Shown here: one piece after another, positions 14,483 through 18,352 of the stretch | How positions within the stretch are numbered: position 1 is the first letter of the stretch | How the letters are laid out: each line of letters begins with the position of its first letter | Source: CAYFHQ01 sp964342805 | GTDB taxonomy: Bacteria > Bacillota > Clostridia > Peptostreptococcales > Acidaminobacteraceae | Assembly: GCA_964342805.1 (NCBI GenBank) | Contig: CAYFHQ010000076.1 | Span: 1-18,352, forward strand | Reading direction: 5' to 3' | DNA: 18,352 nt | Notes under the pieces: model-generated | Seen by the model: only the letters and a program-made list of their open reading frames with translations | Databases searched by the model: none | Told to the model about the DNA's origin: nothing | Program-made: the position numbers and the translations under genes

Positions 14483-15601
14483 CTAGAGTACCGTATTCTT
14501 CTTTATCACAAAGGGACTTTCAGAGTCTCCAAACAACATTTTCCGCTCCGTGATGACCACATTTTTGTCCAGTATGGTGTAGTTCAAATTGGTGGTTTCA
14601 TGGATGATTGCATTGGGAAGGACAATGGAGTTGCGTATAATCGCACCCTTTTTCACATGGACATCCCTGCACAAAATCGAGTTTTCAACCGTCCCTTCTA
14701 TAATGCAGCCATTGGCAATCAAACTGTTGGACACATAACTATTGTCAGCGTATTTGGTAGAAGGAGCGTCCATGACCTTGGTATAAATACGGCCATTGTT
14801 GTGGAACAATTCCTTGGAGTAATTCACATTGAGCAGGTCCATATTGGTCAGGTAGTAGTTTTGAGTGGAGTTTATGCAGGCCAGGTAGCCATCAAAGGCG
14901 TAGCCCTTGATTCTCAGGTCATCAAACCGTGTAAAAATGGCTTCCTTGAGAAATCGAGCCTCTCCCCGGTGGACGGCCTCCTCGATGATCTTGATTAATA
15001 AGTCCCTTTTGAGAACATACATTTCCATGGAAATATCATAAAAGCGCTTTTTACCCAGGTTGGTTCCAACCCCCTTGATGGTGTGGTGATCGTCTAAGGT
15101 CAAACTATCACACCCATAGAAGCGACGGACAGAGTTCTCCATGTTCTTGTAAACCAAGGTAATATCCGCACCGGACTCCACGTGTTGCCTAACCACCTTG
15201 CGGTAATCAATGTTGCAGATCATATAACTACGGGAAAGGATGACAAAGTCCTGGTTGGAATACTTCAAATAATCCAAATGGTTACGGAAGTTTTCCAGGT
15301 CCCCTGTCCTGCGAATATTGTCGCCAAAGTCAGTTTCCGGATGGAAGACATAGAGTCCATCCCGCTTCCGGTCTAGGCCCCAGTGCTTGCCTGATCCCAG
15401 GTGATTGGTCAAGGACCGGGCACGCCCCTGGGTGAAAATAGCAATATTATTGATCCCGGAATTGACCATATTGGAGAGGGTGAAGTCAATGACACGATAC
15501 CGTCCCAATAGTGGAATCGCAGCTGTGGTCCGGGTTTGAGTGAGATCTGCAATATGCTCTGAGGACTCACTGAGATTCACAATTCCCATTACATTATTCA
15601 T
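14483..15601 (-). CDS. glgD: GlgD, non-catalytic ADP-glucose pyrophosphorylase subunit
   Basis: GlgD is the partner of GlgC in Firmicutes and tunes the hetero-oligomeric ADP-glucose pyrophosphorylase. The 372-residue protein has the same nucleotidyltransferase plus left-handed beta-helix layout as GlgC but lacks its key residues. The GGxGxRL loop is replaced by VNLSESSEHIADL, and the SGDHIYKMDY segment reads LSRSYMICNIDY, so the catalytic aspartate is lost. It is therefore expected to be inactive by itself. I chose the ATG at 15601, which overlaps the glgC end by 8 bases and has GAAGGAG 9 nt before it; the frame is open further upstream inside glgC, but that part lacks homology. Confidence 0.95.
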   Translation of the reverse strand: MNNVMGIVNLSESSEHIADLTQTRTTAAIPLLGRYRVIDFTLSNMVNSGINNIAIFTQGRARSLTNHLGSGKHWGLDRKRDGLYVFHPETDFGDNIRRTGDLENFRNHLDYLKYSNQDFVILSRSYMICNIDYRKVVRQHVESGADITLVYKNMENSVRRFYGCDSLTLDDHHTIKGVGTNLGKKRFYDISMEMYVLKRDLLIKIIEEAVHRGEARFLKEAIFTRFDDLRIKGYAFDGYLACINSTQNYYLTNMDLLNVNYSKELFHNNGRIYTKVMDAPSTKYADNSYVSNSLIANGCIIEGTVENSILCRDVHVKKGAIIRNSIVLPNAIIHETTNLNYTILDKNVVITERKMLFGDSESPFVIKKNTVL

Positions 15602-16742
15602 GGTCTCTGTCTCCTTCCTCGCCGGTAAAAACCGTGATTTGACCTTGAGGGTCCGGTAAAATTTTTGTCCCCTTTGGAACAACCGCATCACTCATCACAA
15701 TGGTCTTGTAGACTTCTGCACCTTCTTCTATGACCGCTCCAGGCATGAGGATACATTCTTCGACCTTGGCATGTAAGCCAACAAAAACATCCGGCGACAG
15801 GACAGACCGCTTGACGTCTCCCTCCACAATACAACCTTCATTGATTAGGGAGGACTCCACCATCCCCTGGGGGCTTATGAACTGCGGTGGGCTGACAGGA
15901 TTCACTGAATAACTTCTCCATTTTTTATCATGGAGGTTGAGTTCATTGCCTGGTCGGATCAAGTCCATATTGGCTTCCCAAAGGCTTTCAACCGTTCCAA
16001 CATCCTTCCAATAGCCCTTAAACCGATAGGCAGTCACGTTACAATTGTCCTCGACCATCTTGGGTATAATATTCTTCCCAAAGTCATTTTTAGAGTTGGG
16101 ATTGCCTTCATCCTCAAGGAGGTACTTGCGGAGCTGGTCCCACTTGAAGATATAAATCCCCATGGAGGCCAAGTTAGACTTCGCCTGGTCAGGCTTTTCC
16201 TCAAACTCAATAATGGTGTCATTCTCATCGGTATTGAGGATACCAAACCGGTTGGTCTCCTCCCATGGCACTTCGATCACAGCAATGGTGATGTCTGCAT
16301 TCCTCCGTTTATGGGTTTCAAGCATTTTCATATAGTCCATCTTGTAAATATGGTCGCCAGACAGGATTAGGACGTACTCTGGATTATACCCGTCTATGTA
16401 ATTTATGTTTTCATAAACAGCATTTGCAGTGCCCTTGTAAAAACGACCACCTTCCTGCTTTACATATGGCGGAAGGATTTTCACACCCCCATACTGGCGG
16501 TCCAGGTCCCAAGAACTCCCTATGCCAATGTGGGCATTGAGGACCAGGGGTCTGTACTGGGTCAGGATACCCACCGTGTCAATATTAGAGTTGGAACAGT
16601 TGCTCAAGGCAAAATCAATAATTCTGTACTTGCCCGCAAATGGAACAGCGGGTTTGGCAATATCTCGGGTGAGTTCTCGAAGCCGTGACCCTTGGCCGCC
16701 AGCCAAGATCATTGCTACCATTTCCTTTTTCAGTTCTCGCAT
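15594..16742 (-). CDS. glgC: Glucose-1-phosphate adenylyltransferase catalytic subunit
   Basis: It makes ADP-glucose from ATP and glucose 1-phosphate, the committed step of glycogen synthesis. The 382-residue protein has the nucleotide loop GGQGSRL (15-21), KPAVPFAGKYRIIDF (30-44), GTANAV (104-109), the catalytic SGDHIYKMDY (128-137, Asp130) and FEEKP (180-184). A C-terminal beta-helix with hexapeptide-like repeats follows (about 290-370), where effectors bind in the family. GGGGG lies 7 nt before the ATG. It overlaps the glgB end by 13 bases and the glgD start by 8 bases, so the three are coupled. Confidence 0.97.
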   Translation of the reverse strand: MRELKKEMVAMILAGGQGSRLRELTRDIAKPAVPFAGKYRIIDFALSNCSNSNIDTVGILTQYRPLVLNAHIGIGSSWDLDRQYGGVKILPPYVKQEGGRFYKGTANAVYENINYIDGYNPEYVLILSGDHIYKMDYMKMLETHKRRNADITIAVIEVPWEETNRFGILNTDENDTIIEFEEKPDQAKSNLASMGIYIFKWDQLRKYLLEDEGNPNSKNDFGKNIIPKMVEDNCNVTAYRFKGYWKDVGTVESLWEANMDLIRPGNELNLHDKKWRSYSVNPVSPPQFISPQGMVESSLINEGCIVEGDVKRSVLSPDVFVGLHAKVEECILMPGAVIEEGAEVYKTIVMSDAVVPKGTKILPDPQGQITVFTGEEGDRDHE

Positions 16743-18352
16743 TGCTTTTCCCCCTTATCCCTTTTAATTGTTCGTTTTAAGAATACGACACCCAGTGGCG
16801 GTATGCGGATCTCAACCGAGTGGTTCCGCATATGCCAGGGTTTGGATTCTGATTGAATGGGACCAGCGTTCGTCACTCCTGATCCCCCAAATTCCCCTGC
16901 GTCACTATTGAGGATTTCTTCGTAGATCCCCTCTTCCTTTACTCCGATCCGGTAGGTTTCATAAACAGTCGGTGTAAAATTAGCTACAACGATCACATCC
17001 TCCTTGGAGTCGTGCCCCTTTCTCATGAAACTAATCACCGTTTTGTCAGGATGATTGAAGTCAATCCACTCAAAGCCGTCATAAGTATGGTCTAAAGCCG
17101 TGAAAGCAGTTTCCTTCCCATAGAGGTCATTGAGCCTACGGGTAAAGCTTTGGATTTGCTCATGTTTTTCATAATCCAGTAGAAACCAGTCCAACTCCCG
17201 TTGGTAGTCCCACTCAATAAACTGGCCGATCTCCCCACCCATAAAAATCAGTTTTTTGCCTGGGTGGGCCACCATATAAGCAAGCAATAAGCGAAGATTG
17301 GCAAACTTCTGCCAATAATCCCCCGGCATTTTATTTAACAAGGACTTTTTCCCATGTACCACTTCGTCGTGGGACAGGGGCAAAATAAAATTCTCTGAGA
17401 AAGCATAGGTCAAGGAGAAGGTCAACAAGTTGAGATGGTGCTTCCGATGGATAGGGTCCTTCTCCATATAAGTCAACATGTCATTCATCCAGCCCATGTT
17501 CCATTTATAGTTGAACCCTAGACCACCATCATGGACGGGGGCTGTCACCAGGGGCCAATCCGTAGATTCCTCAGCGATCATCAGGGCACCCGGCCACTTT
17601 TTGAAAATGGATTGATTGAGCTCCCGCAAGAAGGACACAGCATGATGGTTGACATTGGTCCCCTCTTCATTGACAAGACTCAAATGCTCTTTCCCATAGT
17701 CCAGATAAAGCATAAAGGCCACTGCGTCGACCCTGAGCCCATCAATATGAAACTGGTCAAACCAATAGTGGGCATTTGAAATCAGGAAGGACCGTACCTC
17801 CGACTTGCTATAATCAAAGTTTGTAGTCCCCCATTGGTCATTGTCCGCTAAATTCGTGTAGGTTGACTCGAATAAGGGTGCTCCATCAAATGCCCGAAGG
17901 CCATTCTGGTCCCTGCAGAAATGGCAGGGTACCCAGTCTAAAATGACACCAATTCCTTGCTTATGGCAGGCATTCACAAAGTACTTAAACCCTTCTGGGG
18001 TACCAAACCTACTGGTAACTGAGTAATAACCCGTTTGCTGGTAGCCCCAAGATCCATCAAAGGGGTGCTCACCGATGGGCAAAAGTTCAATATGACTAAA
18101 ACCCATGGACACCACATAGTCCACGATCTCAGCCACTAGGTTCTCATAGGTCATTTCCTTTTCTTTGTCCAGGTGCATCCACGATCCCAGGTGGAGTTCA
18201 TAAATGTTCATGGCCTGGTTGACCACAGACCGCCTCCGCCGCTTGGTCATCCATTTCTTGTCTGACCACTGAAAACCACCCAGGCCCCATACCACAGAAG
18301 CGGTTTGCGGCCTCTCTTCAGACCAAAAGGCATAAGGATCACTCTTTAGATG
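16730..18352 (-). CDS. glgB: 1,4-alpha-glucan branching enzyme, 5' end outside the window
   Basis: It cuts alpha-1,4 chains and rejoins them as alpha-1,6 branches on glycogen. The frame stays open to the right edge. 540 residues are visible; roughly the first 100 or more, including most of the N-terminal CBM48 domain, are missing. The first visible residues, HLKSDPYAFWSEERPQTAS, are typical of the link between that domain and the barrel. GH13 regions seen are DWVPCHF, DGLRVDAVAFMLYLDYG (nucleophile Asp), IAEESTDWP (acid/base Glu) and LSHDEVVHGK, then a C-terminal beta domain. DWVPCHF has Cys where most family members have Ala. It is the first visible gene of the operon, and its end overlaps glgC by 13 bases. 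Confidence 0.96.
   Translation of the reverse strand, partial: HLKSDPYAFWSEERPQTASVVWGLGGFQWSDKKWMTKRRRRSVVNQAMNIYELHLGSWMHLDKEKEMTYENLVAEIVDYVVSMGFSHIELLPIGEHPFDGSWGYQQTGYYSVTSRFGTPEGFKYFVNACHKQGIGVILDWVPCHFCRDQNGLRAFDGAPLFESTYTNLADNDQWGTTNFDYSKSEVRSFLISNAHYWFDQFHIDGLRVDAVAFMLYLDYGKEHLSLVNEEGTNVNHHAVSFLRELNQSIFKKWPGALMIAEESTDWPLVTAPVHDGGLGFNYKWNMGWMNDMLTYMEKDPIHRKHHLNLLTFSLTYAFSENFILPLSHDEVVHGKKSLLNKMPGDYWQKFANLRLLLAYMVAHPGKKLIFMGGEIGQFIEWDYQRELDWFLLDYEKHEQIQSFTRRLNDLYGKETAFTALDHTYDGFEWIDFNHPDKTVISFMRKGHDSKEDVIVVANFTPTVYETYRIGVKEEGIYEEILNSDAGEFGGSGVTNAGPIQSESKPWHMRNHSVEIRIPPLGVVFLKRTIKRDKGEKQCEN

Overview
The window looks like chromosomal DNA of an anaerobic, fermentative member of the Bacillota (most likely class Clostridia). 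The signs are strong GGAGG-type ribosome sites, consensus sigma-A-like promoters, U-tailed intrinsic terminators, the [FeFe]-hydrogenase maturases HydE and HydG, a BioY biotin transporter under a BirA-type operator, and the GlgC/GlgD pair typical of Firmicutes glycogen operons. I see no insertion sequence, phage gene, CRISPR array, tRNA or rRNA. Genus cannot be read from the sequence.

Left part (1-2670, minus strand). A terminator at the left edge ends a plus-strand transcript from outside the window. Then come three tightly packed minus-strand genes: a CDP-alcohol phosphatidyltransferase, a small two-helix membrane protein and a type I isopentenyl-diphosphate isomerase. Upstream of them is bioY with its own terminator, promoter and BirA operator. 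Upstream of bioY is an unrecognised 121-residue protein.

Middle (2671-6692, mostly plus strand). hydE and hydG form a two-gene operon for building the H-cluster. hydE is preceded by a promoter with a dyad over its -35 box and by a leader of about 190 nt. That leader ends in an intrinsic terminator just before the hydE ribosome site. Its left terminator arm can instead pair with an upstream segment, so it looks like a riboswitch or attenuator that I cannot assign to a known class. It is the most interesting item here. After hydG comes a 560-base gene-free stretch with palindromes, repeats and two terminators, then a small metallophosphoesterase gene.

Right part (6689-18352, minus strand). A glycogen operon runs leftward: glgB (cut by the window edge), glgC, glgD, glgA, glgP, pulA. 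Neighbouring genes overlap or are 8-13 bases apart, so they are almost certainly one translationally coupled transcript. GlgC and GlgD make ADP-glucose, GlgA extends the chain and GlgB branches it. GlgP and the type I pullulanase take it apart. A long hairpin terminator closes the operon. Downstream is a separately promoted gene for an unusual soluble protein that joins a ParB/sulfiredoxin-like domain to a BMP/Med-type ligand-binding domain.
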